Counted from the stretch's first letter, positions 1-9,143 are shown. The stretch: 64,000 nucleotides of DNA from Roseibium aggregatum (GCF_017309185.1 NZ_JAEKJZ010000005.1:124001-188000), one strand, 5' to 3'. Numbers and translations: made by a program. Notes: generated from the sequence alone by a model not told the origin.

Positions 1-1518
1 ATCTCCTTTGACGAGTACAAGGAGTATGTTTCCGAATATACGCTGGAGAAAGTGTCCGAACTGTCCGGTGTGCCGGCCGCCCAGCTTGAGCGTCTGGCGG
101 CCCAGTATGCCGATCCCAACCGCAAGGTGATGTCGCTGTGGACCATGGGCTTCAATCAGCACACCCGCGGCTCCTGGGTCAACTCGCTGATGTACAATGT
201 GCATTTGCTGGTCGGCAAGATTTCGGAACCCGGCAACTCGCCGTTCTCGCTTACGGGACAGCCTTCGGCTTGCGGCACCGCTCGCGAGGTCGGCACCTTC
301 GCCCACCGCCTGCCGGCGGATCTGGTTGTGGCCAATGAAGCGCACCGGACCTACTCGGAAGAAAAGTGGAAACTGCCGAAGGGGCTGTTGAACGGCAAGG
401 TCGGCGCCCATGCCGTGCTGCAGCACCGCAAGCTCAAGGATGGCGACATCAACGCCTATTGGGTCCAGTGCACCAACAACATGCAGGCCGCGCCGAACAT
501 GAACGAGGAAGGCTATCCGGGATACCGCAATCCGGACAACTTCATCGTTGTTTCCGATCCCTACCCGACGGTGACAGCCGTGGCGGCCGATCTGATCCTG
601 CCGACGGCGATGTGGGTGGAAAAGGAAGGTGCCTATGGCAACGCCGAGCGCCGCACCCAGTTCTGGCGCCAACAGGTCAAGGCGCCGGGCGAAGCGCGGT
701 CCGACGTCTGGCAGGTGATGGAGTTCTCCAAGCGCTTCACCACCGACGAAGTCTGGCCGGCGGAAATTCTGGAGGCCAACCCGGACTACAAGGGCAAGAC
801 CCTTTACGAGGTTCTGTACGCCAACGGCCAGGTCGACAAATACCCGCTGTCGGAGACCGCGGAAGGCTTCGACAACGACGAAAGCGAGTATTTCGGTTTC
901 TATGTCCAGAAGGGCCTGTTTGAGGAATACGCGTCCTTCGGCCGGGGCAAGGCGCACGACCTTGCCGATTTCGACACCTATCACAAGGCTCGCGGGCTTC
1001 GTTGGCCGGTGGTCGACGGCAAGGAGACCCTGTACCGCTTCCGCGAGGGCTACGATCCCTATGTGAAGGAAGGGGAAGGCGTCAGGTTCTACGGCAAGAA
1101 GGACGGCAGGGCCAGTATCATCTTCGCGCCTTACGAACCGGCGGCGGAAACGCCGGATGATGAATATGACCTGTGGCTGGTCACCGGACGCGTTCTGGAA
1201 CACTGGCACTCGGGCTCCATGACGCGCCGTGTGCCGGAACTGCACCGGTCCTTCCCGTCCGCGGTTGTCTTCATGCATCCCGACGATGCGAAGGATCGCG
1301 GATTGCGCCGGGGGCAGGAAATCAGCATTTCGACCCGCCGCGGGGATGTGTTGAGCCGTGTCGAAACACGTGGCCGCAACAAGGTGCCGAAAGGCGTCGT
1401 GTTCTTCCCGTGGTTCGACGAGAGCCAGCTGGTCAACAAGCTGACGCTCGACGCCACCTGTCCGATTTCCAAGGAAACCGACTTCAAGAAGTGCGCCTGC
1501 AAGGTCGCGCGCGCCTGA
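1..1518 (+). CDS. napA: Periplasmic nitrate reductase catalytic subunit NapA (5' end outside window)
   Basis: Catalytic subunit of periplasmic nitrate reductase: reduces nitrate to nitrite using a bis-MGD molybdenum cofactor and a 4Fe-4S cluster, with electrons delivered through NapC and NapB. The frame is open from base 1, so only the C-terminal 505 residues are seen; NapA is usually about 830, so the Tat signal and FeS-binding N-terminus lie outside. Visible are the molybdopterin oxidoreductase core (GFNQHTRG near the start, then a glycine-rich [20 protein letters not shown] stretch) and the C-terminal molybdopterin-dinucleotide-binding domain ([18 protein letters not shown] onward). napG, napH, napB and napC follow on the same strand, which settles the identity. 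No frameshift seen. Confidence 0.97.
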   Translation: MSFDEYKEYVSEYTLEKVSELSGVPAAQLERLAAQYADPNRKVMSLWTMGFNQHTRGSWVNSLMYNVHLLVGKISEPGNSPFSLTGQPSACGTAREVGTFAHRLPADLVVANEAHRTYSEEKWKLPKGLLNGKVGAHAVLQHRKLKDGDINAYWVQCTNNMQAAPNMNEEGYPGYRNPDNFIVVSDPYPTVTAVAADLILPTAMWVEKEGAYGNAERRTQFWRQQVKAPGEARSDVWQVMEFSKRFTTDEVWPAEILEANPDYKGKTLYEVLYANGQVDKYPLSETAEGFDNDESEYFGFYVQKGLFEEYASFGRGKAHDLADFDTYHKARGLRWPVVDGKETLYRFREGYDPYVKEGEGVRFYGKKDGRASIIFAPYEPAAETPDDEYDLWLVTGRVLEHWHSGSMTRRVPELHRSFPSAVVFMHPDDAKDRGLRRGQEISISTRRGDVLSRVETRGRNKVPKGVVFFPWFDESQLVNKLTLDATCPISKETDFKKCACKVARA

Positions 1519-1536
1519 TTGCCAAGGCAGAAATCC

Positions 1537-2370
1537 ATGCCCGCCAAGAACACCAACAAACCCGCCAACCCGGACCGCCGCCGTTTCATGACAGATACGG
1601 CGCGCGGTGCCGCGGGCTGCGCCCTTGCCGGCATGGGTCTGGCCTGGCTTGCGCGGGATGCGCGTGCGCTTCCCGCGACCGCGATCAGACCGCCTGGAGC
1701 GCTGGCGGAAGAGGACTTTCTCTCCGCCTGCATCCGTTGCGGACTCTGTGTCCGGGACTGCCCGTACGACACGCTCAAGCTGGCCGAACTGGGTGAGGAT
1801 GGCATGGCAACGGGCACGCCTTTTTTCACTGCCCGGGATGTGCCTTGCGAAATGTGCGACGACATTCCCTGCGTCGGGGCCTGCCCGACCGGTGCGCTCG
1901 ACAAGGACCTCGACCGGATCGATGACGCCGACATGGGCGTGGCTGTTCTGATCGATCTGGAGAACTGCCTGAATGCGCTGGGGCTGCGCTGCGATGTCTG
2001 CTACCGGGTCTGCCCGCTCATAGATGAAGCCATCACGCTGGAACAGTCGCACAACCCGCGGTCGGGCCATCACGCGATTTTCATGCCGACGGTGCATGCG
2101 GACAAATGCACGGGCTGCGGCAAATGCGAGAAATCCTGTGTGCTCCCGAACGAAGCCGCGATCAAGGTTCTGCCGGCGCGGATTGCACGCGCCGACGCCG
2201 CCGAGCACTACAGGTTGGGGTGGGAGGAAAAGCAGCCTCTCGTCGATGAGCTGATCGATCTGCCCGACCGGCTTCCGGGGCCCGGAACGGATAATCTCGA
2301 GGCGCCGGGAGGCTTCGTCGATGGCTTCAAGCCGTCGTTCACGCTGCCAGGCGGGAGCGCGGGGCAATGA
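1537..2370 (+). CDS. napG: Ferredoxin-type protein NapG
   Basis: Electron-transfer partner of NapH that passes quinol electrons toward periplasmic NapA. The protein (277 residues) has a twin-arginine signal with RRRFM at residues 14-18 followed by a hydrophobic stretch, so it is probably exported folded. Four ferredoxin-like cysteine clusters follow: [43 protein letters not shown] and [11 protein letters not shown], predicting four 4Fe-4S clusters. A TTG six codons upstream (1519) is also open, but the ATG at 1537 has an AAGG about ten bases ahead and gives a normal Tat signal. It begins 18 bases after napA and overlaps napH by 4 bases. Confidence 0.95.
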   Translation: MPAKNTNKPANPDRRRFMTDTARGAAGCALAGMGLAWLARDARALPATAIRPPGALAEEDFLSACIRCGLCVRDCPYDTLKLAELGEDGMATGTPFFTARDVPCEMCDDIPCVGACPTGALDKDLDRIDDADMGVAVLIDLENCLNALGLRCDVCYRVCPLIDEAITLEQSHNPRSGHHAIFMPTVHADKCTGCGKCEKSCVLPNEAAIKVLPARIARADAAEHYRLGWEEKQPLVDELIDLPDRLPGPGTDNLEAPGGFVDGFKPSFTLPGGSAGQ

Positions 2371-3278
2371 GTGCAAAGACACATTCTCCCGTCGGCTATG
2401 AGGCCGCTCGCGTGAAAGGCTGGCTTGGCGCGCACAGGTTTCTCCTGCTGCGCCGCGTCTCGCAGGTCTTCTTCCTCGGTCTGTTCCTCCTCGGCCCCTG
2501 GTTCGGCATCTGGTGGGTGAAAGGAAATCTTGCCGGCTCGCTCACCTTCGACACGCTGCCACTGACGGATCCGTTTGTTCTGCTGCAGTCCCTGGCTGCC
2601 GGCCACCTGCCGGAACTCACCGCGATTTTCGGCGCCCTCATTGTCGCGATGGTCTACGCGCTGATCGGTGGGCGGGTCTATTGCAGCTGGGTGTGCCCGA
2701 TCAATCCGGTAACGGATGCCGCGAGCTGGCTGCACCGCCGTCTGGACCTGCCGAAAGGCTGGCAACCGAAACGCCAGACGCGGTTTTTCATGCTTGGCAT
2801 GGTCGTTGCGGTCTCAGCAGTGACCGGCACCATCGCCTGGGAATTCGTCAACCCGGTGTCCATGGTTCATCGCGGTCTGATCTTCGGAATGGGATTCGCG
2901 TGGTCCTTTGTGATCGGTGTCTTTCTGTTCGACCTGATCCTGGCCCGTCGGGGCTGGTGCGGGCACCTGTGTCCGGTCGGTGCCTTCTACGGACTTCTCG
3001 GCGAGCGTTCGCTACTACGCGTTTCCGCCCATAACCGGCAGGCTTGCGACAACTGCATGGATTGCTTCGCCGTCTGCCCGGAAAGCCAGGTCATTTCGCC
3101 TGCCTTGAAGGGAAAGACCGGCGAGACACCGCTGATCCTCTCCCCGGACTGCACGAATTGCGGACGATGCATCGACGTCTGTGCGGTCGACGTTTTCGCC
3201 TTCACCCATCGTTTTGACGATCGCGTCAAGAACACTGTCTCACAGGCGGTGGACGCACCAACCGAACATTCCGTTTGA
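2367..3278 (+). CDS. napH: Quinol dehydrogenase ferredoxin subunit NapH
   Basis: Membrane ferredoxin that, with NapG, forms a quinol-oxidising branch feeding the periplasmic nitrate reductase. It has 303 residues, about four hydrophobic membrane segments, two CxxxCP motifs at the membrane surface (CSWVCP and CGHLCP), and two C-terminal 4Fe-4S clusters ([12 protein letters not shown] and [11 protein letters not shown]). The start codon overlaps the napG stop (ATGA), indicating translational coupling. The length and motif order match NapH rather than the related NosR or CcoG families. Confidence 0.94.
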   Translation: MSAKTHSPVGYEAARVKGWLGAHRFLLLRRVSQVFFLGLFLLGPWFGIWWVKGNLAGSLTFDTLPLTDPFVLLQSLAAGHLPELTAIFGALIVAMVYALIGGRVYCSWVCPINPVTDAASWLHRRLDLPKGWQPKRQTRFFMLGMVVAVSAVTGTIAWEFVNPVSMVHRGLIFGMGFAWSFVIGVFLFDLILARRGWCGHLCPVGAFYGLLGERSLLRVSAHNRQACDNCMDCFAVCPESQVISPALKGKTGETPLILSPDCTNCGRCIDVCAVDVFAFTHRFDDRVKNTVSQAVDAPTEHSV

Positions 3279-3299
3279 ACGGAGCAACGGAGAATAGAG

Positions 3300-3743
3300 A
3301 TGAAACTGCCACTCCTTGGGGGACTTTCAGCCCTCGCGATCTCTACGGTTCTGATAGGCTTTGCCTTGGCCCAGTCTGCAGGAACAGTCCAAAGTCTGCG
3401 GGGAGGCGAGTTGCAGGAGACGCTGCCGGCCGACCAGGTTCACAAGCAGATCGAAGGCCGCATGCCGCGAAACTACCGGCAGCAGCCGCCGCTCATCCCG
3501 CACTCCGTCACTCAGTATCAGATCGATATGCGCACCAATCAGTGCCTCGGCTGCCACGACTGGACGGTCGCGGGGGAACGCGGGGCGCCAACCTTGTCCA
3601 TGACCCACTATCTGGACAGGGAGGGCAACCAGCTCGACAGCGTCGCCGGTACACGCTGGTTCTGCAACCAGTGTCACGTTCCCCAGGCGAATGCTCCGGA
3701 ACTCGTCGGCAACGATTTCGAACCATCCAGCAAAGTGCGCTAA
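3300..3743 (+). CDS. napB: Nitrate reductase cytochrome c-type subunit NapB
   Basis: Diheme cytochrome c that hands electrons to NapA in the periplasm. The 147-residue precursor starts with a Sec signal peptide (residues 1 to about 25, ending near ALAQS). Two heme c sites are visible: CLGCH at 82-86 and CNQCH at 122-126, as expected for NapB. It follows napH by 21 bases, with a GGAG-type ribosome site before the ATG. Heme attachment requires the Ccm machinery, which is not in this window. Confidence 0.95.
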   Translation: MKLPLLGGLSALAISTVLIGFALAQSAGTVQSLRGGELQETLPADQVHKQIEGRMPRNYRQQPPLIPHSVTQYQIDMRTNQCLGCHDWTVAGERGAPTLSMTHYLDREGNQLDSVAGTRWFCNQCHVPQANAPELVGNDFEPSSKVR

Positions 3744-3767
3744 CGCGGGAACAGGAGACACACAAGC

Positions 3768-4466
3768 ATGTCCGATCCGCAAGATACACCGAAACAAGGT
3801 CTGATCCGCAGGCTTTGGAACGGTTTCTGGAGCCCGGTTTCGGCCTTCAGCGTAGGGTTTATCGTTATAGGGGGCTTCCTTTTGGGGATTGTCTTCTGGG
3901 GTGGTTTTCACTGGACACTGGAACTGACCAACACCGAGGAATTTTGTGTCTCCTGCCATACTATGGAGACCAACCTCGGCGAATACCGCGAAACCATCCA
4001 CTACAACAATCACTCCGGTGTCCGGGCCATCTGCTCAGACTGCCACGTTCCGCACGAGTGGCAGCACAAGGTCAAGGCGAAGATCATGGCGGTCAAGGAT
4101 GTCTACCATGAGCTCGTGGGAACGATCAGCACGCCGGAAAAATATGAGGCACACCGTCTGAAGATGGCGTCTGCCGTGTGGCGCAAAATGAAGGCCTCCG
4201 ACAGCCGTGAATGCCGCAACTGCCATTCCTTCGACTACATGGATTTCACGATTCAGGAGAACCGGGCGGCGGCCGAGCATCAAAAGGCCATTGACGAGAA
4301 TATGACCTGTATCGATTGCCACCAGGGCATCGCCCATGAACTGGCGCCCGGCTCGCTGCAGGAATATCGCCGTGTGGTCGATCAGCTGGCCGGGAACGCT
4401 CCGAAAACCGGAGAATCCAGAAACGTCGCTCAAATGCGCTCCTTTGTCGGAAACATCTCCGACTGA
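3768..4466 (+). CDS. napC: Cytochrome c-type protein NapC (NapC/NirT family)
   Basis: Membrane-anchored tetraheme cytochrome that oxidises quinol and passes electrons to NapB. It has 232 residues with a single N-terminal transmembrane anchor (about residues 24-46) and four CxxCH sites starting at residues 60, 89, 149 and 181. The window thus encodes both quinol-oxidising routes, NapGH and NapC. It starts 24 bases after napB and looks like the last canonical gene of the nap operon. A pair of stem-loops follows the stop codon. Confidence 0.95.
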   Translation: MSDPQDTPKQGLIRRLWNGFWSPVSAFSVGFIVIGGFLLGIVFWGGFHWTLELTNTEEFCVSCHTMETNLGEYRETIHYNNHSGVRAICSDCHVPHEWQHKVKAKIMAVKDVYHELVGTISTPEKYEAHRLKMASAVWRKMKASDSRECRNCHSFDYMDFTIQENRAAAEHQKAIDENMTCIDCHQGIAHELAPGSLQEYRRVVDQLAGNAPKTGESRNVAQMRSFVGNISD

Positions 4467-4467
4467 C

Positions 4468-4503
4468 GCTCCTCAAGGAGCGCCGCCGATGCAAGGCGGC
4501 GCT
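4468..4503 (+). repeat. Two overlapping stem-loops after napC
   Basis: CGCTCCT/AGGAGCG (4468-4474 with 4477-4483) and GCGCCGCC/GGCGGCGC (4481-4488 with 4496-4503) share three bases, so the full stems cannot form together. No T-tract follows, so this is more likely an mRNA stability or attenuation element than a strong terminator. Confidence 0.5.
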
Positions 4504-4538
4504 CGCCCACCTCATGATTTTCAGGAAAAGGCCTCAGC

Positions 4539-4796
4539 ATGCTCGATCTACTTGGAACCATCGGGGGAAATGTCCTCAGCTTTCCCGGTATCTTTGGTCT
4601 TGGTCTGGGGATGATGACCAGAAACTGGATCCTCGCATCGATCATGGGGGGCATCGTCGGTGTGATGGAAACACTGGTTTTCACAGGGTTCCACGTGTCC
4701 GAAATCAGGCTTGTGGACCTGGCTGTCGCCGTCATCGTCGGTGTTCTGGCTGGAAGTCTCGGATGTGCGATAAGACACAGGGGCGCGACCGTTTAA
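4539..4796 (+). CDS. Small hypothetical membrane protein downstream of napC
   Basis: I do not recognise this protein of 85 residues. It has two hydrophobic segments, about residues 12-45 and 56-78, separated by a short polar stretch (ETLVFTGFHVSEIR), and a basic C-terminus (AIRHRGATV), suggesting a small inner-membrane protein with two or three helices. An AGGAAAAGG purine-rich site precedes the ATG and the codon use resembles the neighbours, supporting a real gene. It lies 72 bases after napC on the same strand, so it could be the last gene of the nap operon; a role in nitrate respiration is only inferred from position. Confidence 0.6.
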   Translation: MLDLLGTIGGNVLSFPGIFGLGLGMMTRNWILASIMGGIVGVMETLVFTGFHVSEIRLVDLAVAVIVGVLAGSLGCAIRHRGATV

Positions 4797-5012
4797 GGCG
4801 CGACCGGGGCGGGGCTCTTGAAACGGGTCCCGTTCCCGGTGCGGTCAGATACGAAACCTGTCGGTCGCCGGACCGAGACCCTTACCGGTACGGACCGCAC
4901 CGGCCCTGGCGTTGGCTGTAACTCGGTTGGAATGAACTCGATGCGATCGGAAAGGATTTCGGTCGGCCGTTCGCTGGAGATTGCGCACACGCACGCCAAA
5001 CGGGTAGCGAGG

Positions 5013-5032
5013 GGCCGGTTTCGGAACCGGCC
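5013..5032. repeat. Perfect 8-base stem-loop between convergent nap genes and moeA
   Basis: GGCCGGTT-TCGG-AACCGGCC lies 45 bases past the moeA stop codon. It sits between convergent genes and may end transcription or protect mRNA ends, but neither strand shows a T-tract after it. The rest of 4797-5076 shows nothing recognisable. Confidence 0.4.
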
Positions 5033-5076
5033 GAGCTGCGGTTTGGCCTGAAAGCAGAACTTTATGGGTCCGTACG

Positions 5077-6339
5077 CTAAAGTCCCATATCCGCGCGGAA
5101 CGGGTAGAACCGCAGCGGGCTTCCCGGCGCCACCTCGGCGCATTTGGGACCGACGACGCCCAGGCCATCTGCCTCGATCAACGGCATCAGCCGTGCGGAC
5201 CCTGCCCGGCCTGTTTTTTCCAGCAGCGGCAAACCCTCTTCCGTGGAGCCGACGATGTTGCAGGGGAAAAACTCCTGACGACCCGGCCTGCGTTTCCAGC
5301 TGAAGGCGGCCCTGGCATGCTGAACGAGAGGATCGCGGCGCATCGCGCCACACAATTCCTCCAGGATCGGCCGGCCCAGGAGCAGAAAATCGACAAAACA
5401 GGCAAGAGGGTTTCCGGGCAGCCCCAGATAGACGGCCTTGCCGATCCTGCCGAGAGCGACCGGCTTGCCGGGTTTGATCGCCATGCGCCAGTTTTCAATC
5501 GCGCCGCCGGCCTGAACCACCGCCGATTTCAGATGATCCTCTTCTCCGACCGAGACACCCCCGGACGTGACGATCATGTCGTGATCCCGCGCAGCCTCTT
5601 TCAGGGTTTGCGCGATGAGATCCCGGTCGTCCCTGATAATTCCCAGGTCTGTCGTCTCGACCGCGTTGGAAGCAAGCAGGGTCTTCAGCATCGGGCGATT
5701 GGTGTCGAAGATATGTCCCGGCCCCATGCCGACGCCCGTATCGCGCAGTTCGTTCCCGGTTGAAAGCACGGCGACCCGCACTTTTCTGACGACACAGACC
5801 CGCTGGTAGCCGCTCGCGGTCAGAAGGGCGGTATGGCGGGCGTCGAACCGCGTGCCGCCCCGCACCAGAATGTCGTTGGCTTTGACGTCCTCGCCGGCGC
5901 GGCGGATATTGTCGCCTTCCGGCACATCGAAGGTCGGCGTGACGGCGCCGTCCGACACGGTCGCATGCTCCTGCATCACGACCGCTTTCGTGCCGCTGGG
6001 GGTCGGCGCGCCCGTCATGATGCGAACGGCCTCGTTCTCCCCGATCCGGCCGCCTTTCACGCTGTCGCCGGCAATCAGCCTGCCGACGATCCTGAAGGGT
6101 CTCCGGCCGCTGCCTCCCAGCGCAAATCCATCGACTGCCGAATGCTCATGGATCGGCAGCGAGAAGAGCGAAATGGTATCGCCGAAACTCACCCGTCCTG
6201 CGGCTTCGGGCAGTGCCACGTCCTCGGTTTCGGATATCGTGCTGCAAAGACCGACGGCGCTGGCCACGGCTTCCTCGACGGTCGAGAGCTTCTTGTCCCG
6301 AACGCTGTCGCAACACTCCGCGTAAGTGGTCTCTTTCAT
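5077..6339 (-). CDS. moeA: Molybdopterin molybdotransferase MoeA
   Basis: Inserts molybdate into adenylylated molybdopterin to complete the molybdenum cofactor, which NapA needs in its bis-MGD form. The 420-residue length is typical of MoeA. Diagnostic segments include SAVDGFAL near residue 70, IMTGAPTPSGTKAVVMQEH near 110-130, the MPT-binding TSGGVSVGEEDHLK near 260, and IKPGKPVALG followed by LGLPGNPLACFVDF near 290-310. It is convergent with the nap genes and about 280 bases from the small membrane gene. An FNR/FixK-like box lies 77 bases before its start, so it may be induced with nap under low oxygen. A second housekeeping moeA may exist elsewhere; not testable here. Confidence 0.93.
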   Translation of the reverse strand: MKETTYAECCDSVRDKKLSTVEEAVASAVGLCSTISETEDVALPEAAGRVSFGDTISLFSLPIHEHSAVDGFALGGSGRRPFRIVGRLIAGDSVKGGRIGENEAVRIMTGAPTPSGTKAVVMQEHATVSDGAVTPTFDVPEGDNIRRAGEDVKANDILVRGGTRFDARHTALLTASGYQRVCVVRKVRVAVLSTGNELRDTGVGMGPGHIFDTNRPMLKTLLASNAVETTDLGIIRDDRDLIAQTLKEAARDHDMIVTSGGVSVGEEDHLKSAVVQAGGAIENWRMAIKPGKPVALGRIGKAVYLGLPGNPLACFVDFLLLGRPILEELCGAMRRDPLVQHARAAFSWKRRPGRQEFFPCNIVGSTEEGLPLLEKTGRAGSARLMPLIEADGLGVVGPKCAEVAPGSPLRFYPFRADMGL

Positions 6340-6921
6340 GGCTGTCGTTCCCGAAATCCGTCGATGCTCTGGTCTGAAATCTGACAGAAGCTTAGAGAGT
6401 TCCGCAGCAAATCCCCTTGATCACGGTCAAGCGCTGCCGGGTGTCACTTGTTTCTTTATTTCGTAAAAAGCCTTGTGCGTCGAGCAATCAAGATTTCAAT
6501 TTCTCGAACAGCAACCGCAAGAAGTTCAAGGGACCGCCATCCGCTTTGCGGTAGCCAACTTATTGCGTCTTTTTCCGACAAACGATCATTTGAGAAAACT
6601 CTTTCAACGCAGCAGCGCATGTTCTTGGAAGGCCAGTTCCCACTACAGAGAGCAATGTCTGAGCCGGGCCACAGCCTCCGGAAAGAAATCGAAGCAAAGT
6701 CTTTTCGGCTGAAGGTCGCTTTTTTCGACCTCGTCCAAGTAGACGAACCGTACGAGGTTTGCGGTTCAGCGAGACACTGTGAGCGCCTTCATCATCATGT
6801 TCATGATCGTAGCTCTTGGGCTCCGAGCGCTGCACCTTGAGGAACGCCTCGCCAACCGCTTTCCCTTTCGCATCGTTTGGACGGTTTGAAATCCATCTGG
6901 TGCTCGGACAACGAATGCATC
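6340..6921. other. Gene-free stretch between moeA and the methyltransferase gene
   Basis: Apart from the moeA promoter box I see no supportable gene. Several frames are open for 80-130 codons on both strands (for example 6448-6840 plus), but none has a convincing ribosome site or recognisable motif, and composition looks degraded relative to neighbours. It may hold remnants of a lost gene; the element GTCGCTTTTTTCGACC near 6706 is a short inverted repeat. Confidence 0.4.
6417..6430. promoter_or_regulatory. FNR/FixK/DNR-type box upstream of moeA
   Basis: TTGAT-CACG-GTCAA matches the CRP/FNR-family consensus TTGAT-N4-ATCAA with one mismatch and extends symmetrically to CTTGA-N6-TCAAG. Its centre would place a class II start site near 6382, leaving a leader of about 43 bases before the moeA ATG at 6339. 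The regulator itself is not in the window. Confidence 0.55.
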
Positions 6922-7545
6922 TCAGTTTAGGTGCCGAAGGAATATTATGGTGTCTGTCACGATGGCACTTTGTCCTTCCGGTCCAGTCGTCATGCGGGAG
7001 ATGGGGCATACGCAACAACGCTGCCAAGTGCTCTCTACAAGTTCCAGAGATGCAAGCGTGTCCTCGGCAGTGGGATACACCGTGTCTTCCGGTGCCCAGG
7101 ACCATGGAGCTCTCGATCCGTGGTCCACGATCAAAAGATGTCCACCCGTGTCAACAGCATCTGCGGCCTGTCGCAAGACTTTCGCGCGCGGCCAATCTTG
7201 AGGTGCGTGCAAAAAGCTCGCGGTAACCAGATCGAAGGAGCCCTGCGGGAAGGACACGGCAAGATCGTGTTCTTCGAACCGCAGATTTTCGGAAACGCCC
7301 GCCTGTCGCGCATTCTTCGCGGCAAGGTCAAGCGCGACTGAGGAGACATCGACCGCCGTTACTTGCCATCCCCGCCGCGCCAGCCAGATCGCATCGTCAC
7401 CTTTCGCGCAGCCAAGCTCCAAAACGGTGCCTGGCGTGAGCGGCGCAGTGAATTGAGCCAGGGCCGTGCCCGGTCGGCCGGACGAGGTTGAGGATCCTTT
7501 GCGGTAATGGTCGTTCCAGAATTTTTTTCGCGTTGCCGTCTGCAT
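6922..7545 (-). CDS. Class I SAM-dependent methyltransferase
   Basis: Predicted Rossmann-fold methyltransferase of 207 residues. Motif I is VLELGCAKGDDAIWLARRG (about residues 39-57), followed by VTAVDVSS with the acidic SAM-ribose residue, and FDLVTASFLHAP as motif IV. The overall form resembles TehB/thiopurine-type small-molecule methyltransferases, but the substrate cannot be read from the sequence. GGAG precedes the ATG by about 6 bases. It follows the flavoprotein gene by 11 bases on the same strand, and both diverge from an Rrf2 regulator, so the three probably form one regulated unit. Confidence 0.85.
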   Translation of the reverse strand: MQTATRKKFWNDHYRKGSSTSSGRPGTALAQFTAPLTPGTVLELGCAKGDDAIWLARRGWQVTAVDVSSVALDLAAKNARQAGVSENLRFEEHDLAVSFPQGSFDLVTASFLHAPQDWPRAKVLRQAADAVDTGGHLLIVDHGSRAPWSWAPEDTVYPTAEDTLASLELVESTWQRCCVCPISRMTTGPEGQSAIVTDTIIFLRHLN

Positions 7546-7556
7546 GGGAAGCTCCT

Positions 7557-8474
7557 TCAGGCGCCAAGTGTTAAGTCGGGATCGAATATCAGGGAACGAT
7601 GCGCAGCTCCCCCAGCTATGACGCCTGCCGCTGCGGCGAGTGTTGCGTTCGGCATCGGGCTGGCCACATCACCGGCGGCAAAAACGCCGGGGATCGAAGT
7701 CGCCTGCGTCTCATCCACGTCTAGATACAAACCGGTTGGTCCGGGTTTGGTCGCACAATTCAACTGTTCTGCAAGGTCACACGACGGGGAAGTCTGCGGT
7801 GCCAGAAACAGAGCGTTCAGCGGGATCCTGCGGCCGTCGACGAGTTGAACGGCCTCCAGAGATGGGCCAGGACCAAGTAGTTTTGCAACTGGTACGTTTT
7901 CGATTTTCACACCACGCGCCGCTAGGTTTTCGGCCTGCTTCGGGTCAGGGTTGAACGAGCGCTGCGTGAAAAGGGTCGTCGGCCCCCAATCCGGCAGTAG
8001 CATCGCTTGATGCTGGGCGATGCCATCCCGGGCCAGAACCCCGATCGGCTGATTGTTCAATTCGTAACCGTGGCAATAGGGGCAATGGAGCACCGAGACG
8101 CCCCAGCGTTCGGATAGCCCCGGAAGGTCTGGCAAGCTGTCCCGTACCCCATAGGCGAGGATGATGCGGCGTCCCGTCTTTTCTGTGCTACCTGCCAAGG
8201 AAATGCGAAAACGCGCTCCTTCTCGGACAGCAGCCTCCGACTGCTCCTCTCGAAAGTCGACAGTGGGATAAGCCGCGAGTTCGCTGCGCAGCGTGGCCAG
8301 GATAGCTGCTGGCTGTCTCCCGTCCTGCCCCGGAAACCCATGCGATGACGCGGAAAACCGATTGCGTGGCGTGCCTGTATCAACGATCAGGACGCGCCGG
8401 CGGGCACGGGCGAGCTGCATGGCGGCGGACAGGCCCGCGAAGCTGCCGCCAATTATGATGACATCGTAGTCCAA
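7557..8474 (-). CDS. NAD(P)/FAD-dependent oxidoreductase, thioredoxin reductase-like
   Basis: Flavoprotein of 305 residues related to thioredoxin reductases. The N-terminal FAD motif DVIIIGGSFAGLSAAMQLA is followed by a CPYC dithiol in VLHCPYCHGYE, where TrxR has CATC, and a C-terminal IPGVFAAGDVASP FAD motif. An NADPH site GxGxxG is not obvious, so the reductant is uncertain. The frame stays open to an ATG at 8495, but that codon has no ribosome site, whereas GGAGG (8486-8482) stands 7 bases before TTG 8474, giving a product that begins at the FAD fold. It is the first gene of a pair with the methyltransferase and is divergent from the Rrf2 gene. Confidence 0.87.
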   Translation of the reverse strand: MDYDVIIIGGSFAGLSAAMQLARARRRVLIVDTGTPRNRFSASSHGFPGQDGRQPAAILATLRSELAAYPTVDFREEQSEAAVREGARFRISLAGSTEKTGRRIILAYGVRDSLPDLPGLSERWGVSVLHCPYCHGYELNNQPIGVLARDGIAQHQAMLLPDWGPTTLFTQRSFNPDPKQAENLAARGVKIENVPVAKLLGPGPSLEAVQLVDGRRIPLNALFLAPQTSPSCDLAEQLNCATKPGPTGLYLDVDETQATSIPGVFAAGDVASPMPNATLAAAAGVIAGGAAHRSLIFDPDLTLGA

Positions 8475-8594
8475 GATTATGCCTCCATGTATCATTAAGT
8501 GTTACGAGAGTTTTTGCCTGAAGGCAAGACATGAAACTTTGATTGTTGCGTGACAGGTGATAGGGAAGGAAAAGCTAGAAAAGGACCGTCATAG

Positions 8595-9068
8595 ATGCCC
8601 CGCGATTTACGCATGTCTCGCATGCTGCACGTCTTGATCCACCTGGACCGGCACGTAGAACGCGCGACGTCGGATCAGATCGCGAAAATGATCACGACCA
8701 ATGCCGTGGTGGTTCGCCGCATGATGGCTGGGTTACGGGAGAGAGGAATTGTAACTTCGGAAAAAGGTCACGGCGGAGGCTGGCAGCTCGCGCGCCCCTT
8801 GACCGAGATATCCTTGTGCGATGTTTACGAGGCCGTCGGTCGTCCGCCCCTGTTTAATTTCGGCTCGGAAGCAGAGCCGGCAAATTGCCTGGTTGAGCAA
8901 GCCGTTGATGCCAGACTTGAGGCAACACTGTTGGAAGCCGAGGAGCGCCTGTTGGAACAGTTCTCGCAGATAGCGGTTGAAGAATTGGCCCAGGATTTCG
9001 AGCGTCGTTTCGAAGGAATTCGATCAGCTGAGAGACAGTCTTGTTCCACAATTTCGGAAAAATCTTAG
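8595..9068 (+). CDS. Rrf2 family transcriptional regulator
   Basis: Predicted DNA-binding regulator of 157 residues. The winged helix is at residues 1-75 (ATSDQIAKMITTNAVVVRRM as recognition region, then KGHGGGWQLARPLTEISLCDVY, the Rrf2 wing and linker). A C-terminal helix-rich dimerisation part follows. It lacks the three-cysteine FeS cluster of IscR, NsrR and RirA: only scattered cysteines at LCDVY, NCLVE and near the C-terminus are present, so it resembles the YwnA-like cluster-free branch. It is divergent from the flavoprotein/methyltransferase genes with 120 bases between them, and probably controls them. Confidence 0.88.
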   Translation: MPRDLRMSRMLHVLIHLDRHVERATSDQIAKMITTNAVVVRRMMAGLRERGIVTSEKGHGGGWQLARPLTEISLCDVYEAVGRPPLFNFGSEAEPANCLVEQAVDARLEATLLEAEERLLEQFSQIAVEELAQDFERRFEGIRSAERQSCSTISEKS

Positions 9069-9086
9069 GCATATCGGGATATGCCT
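9067..9086 (-). terminator. Stem-loop between convergent Rrf2 and LysR genes
   Basis: AGGCATATC-GG-GATATGCCT is a perfect 9-base stem. Read on the minus strand it is followed by AAGATTTTT, so it could terminate the LysR transcript. It overlaps the Rrf2 stop codon. Confidence 0.5.
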
Positions 9087-9143
9087 GCGATACCCAATTG
9101 AATGGACCTATCGAAAAATCGGAACAGCTAAATTCTGAAAATA

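Noticed and set aside
6448..7105. Overlapping open frames on both strands upstream of the methyltransferase gene
   Set aside because: No start signals or motifs, and the frames overlap each other and the 3' end of the methyltransferase gene.
8595..9068. Rrf2 protein as the RirA that would bind the operator at 24117
   Set aside because: It lacks the conserved three-cysteine cluster of RirA and faces a different divergent target pair.
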